DNA of 7,478 nucleotides from Bacteroidota bacterium (GTDB lineage Bacteria; Bacteroidota; Bacteroidia; Bacteroidales; Lentimicrobiaceae). The translations under genes were made by a program, and so were the position numbers. The notes under the pieces are model-generated. The model made no database searches and was not told the DNA's origin. It saw only the letters and a program-made list of their open reading frames with translations. The stretch spans positions 1 through 7,478 of the forward strand of contig JAEYSM010000019.1 in assembly GCA_023434665.1 (NCBI GenBank). The letters are read 5' to 3'. Positions 7,202-7,478 of the stretch are shown in pieces. Numbering within the stretch: the stretch's first letter is position 1; each line of letters starts with the position of its first letter.

Positions 7202-7240
7202 ACCCATTATAGTATTAGCTAGTAAACTTAAATGGCTAAA

Positions 7241-7264
7241 GTTCACCGTTGGTTCATAGTTCAC
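7241..7264. repeat. Three short GTTCA(C/T) direct repeats in the divergent intergenic region
   Basis: GTTCAC (7241-7246), GTTCAT (7252-7257) and GTTCAC (7259-7264) stand in the same orientation with start-to-start spacings of 11 and 7 bases. They lie about 52-75 bases upstream of the mtaB start and about 100 bases upstream of the receiver gene. They could be an operator for a regulator of either gene; this is inference from position only. Confidence 0.3.
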
Positions 7265-7316
7265 TTTATAATTAACAATATTTGTTATCATCATTAAATA
7301 CCGATTATTGTTTTAC

Positions 7317-7324
7317 TATTTTTG
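7317..7324 (+). promoter_or_regulatory. Candidate -7 promoter box for the receiver-domain gene
   Basis: TATTTTTG matches the Bacteroidota -7 consensus TAnnTTTG exactly and lies 38 bases before the ATG at 7363, leaving a leader of roughly 30 bases. No TTTG is found at the expected -33 spacing; a TTTG at 7281-7284 is too far upstream for this box. The 7190-7362 region is otherwise AT-rich and holds no gene. Confidence 0.4.
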
Positions 7325-7362
7325 TTGTTATCTGCGTTAAATTACAATTACACATAAATTGC

Positions 7363-7478
7363 ATGAGTAAAAAGATCTTTTCTACTATTTCAGAAAGTAT
7401 TGATGCCTGGAAAGGCAAATCAATACTCATCGTTGAAGATGTAGTCTCCAATTACTCTTATCTTGCCGCAACCCTTAA
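7363..7478 (+). CDS. Receiver-domain (response regulator) protein, 5' part only
   Basis: The first 38 codons of a gene that runs off the window are present. After a 17-residue lead (MSKKIFSTISESIDAWK) the sequence GKSILIVEDVVSNYSYLAATL (18-38) is the beta-1 strand and first helix of a CheY-like receiver, with the acidic metal-binding pair E25-D26. The VED(V/I)xSNY form is common in Bacteroidota stand-alone receivers and in hybrid kinases. The phospho-acceptor Asp and any output domain lie outside, so it could be a single-domain receiver, a receiver with PAS or kinase modules, or a regulator with another output. The ATG follows an A/T-rich leader without a Shine-Dalgarno sequence and is the only in-frame start nearby. 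It is divergent from mtaB across 173 bp. Confidence 0.8.
   Translation, partial: MSKKIFSTISESIDAWKGKSILIVEDVVSNYSYLAATL

Overview
The window reads as chromosomal DNA of a Bacteroidota bacterium, probably a Bacteroidales or Marinilabiliales-like lineage. Three things point there. A secreted protein carries a type IX secretion (Por/T9SS) C-terminal sorting domain. Gene starts are preceded by A/T-rich leaders without Shine-Dalgarno sequences. Matches to the Bacteroidota -7 promoter motif TAnnTTTG occur in the one divergent intergenic region. The DNA is AT-rich throughout and nothing looks foreign.

Layout. Positions 1-991 (+) hold the 3' end of a NarX/LiaS-type sensor histidine kinase and a complete NarL/LuxR-type response regulator; the two overlap by 35 bp and form a two-component system whose sensor part lies outside the window. 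A hairpin at 984-1011 serves as a shared terminator between this pair and the converging minus-strand genes. Positions 1068-7189 hold five minus-strand genes, in transcription order: mtaB-like tRNA methylthiotransferase, an exported YciI-domain protein, a SuhB-type inositol monophosphatase, an NfeD-family membrane protease with a ClpP-like domain, and a secreted FG-GAP/VCBS beta-propeller protein with a T9SS tail. Gaps are 45, 84, 136 and 124 bp, so mtaB and the YciI gene are probably co-transcribed while the later genes may have their own promoters. From 7363 (+), divergent from mtaB, begins a receiver-domain protein cut off by the window end.

How the genes relate. Apart from the kinase/regulator pair, no pathway obviously joins them. 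The minus-strand block mixes translation quality (tRNA A37 methylthiolation), phosphate-ester hydrolysis, membrane proteolysis and cell-surface proteins. Three of the five products carry Sec signal peptides, so much of the block acts at the envelope.

No tRNA, rRNA, CRISPR array, insertion sequence or phage gene was seen, and no gene-free stretch exceeds 173 bp. I found no convincing undescribed multi-gene system. The points most worth a second look are the eightfold propeller architecture, the exported YciI protein, and the unusual promoter region in front of mtaB.
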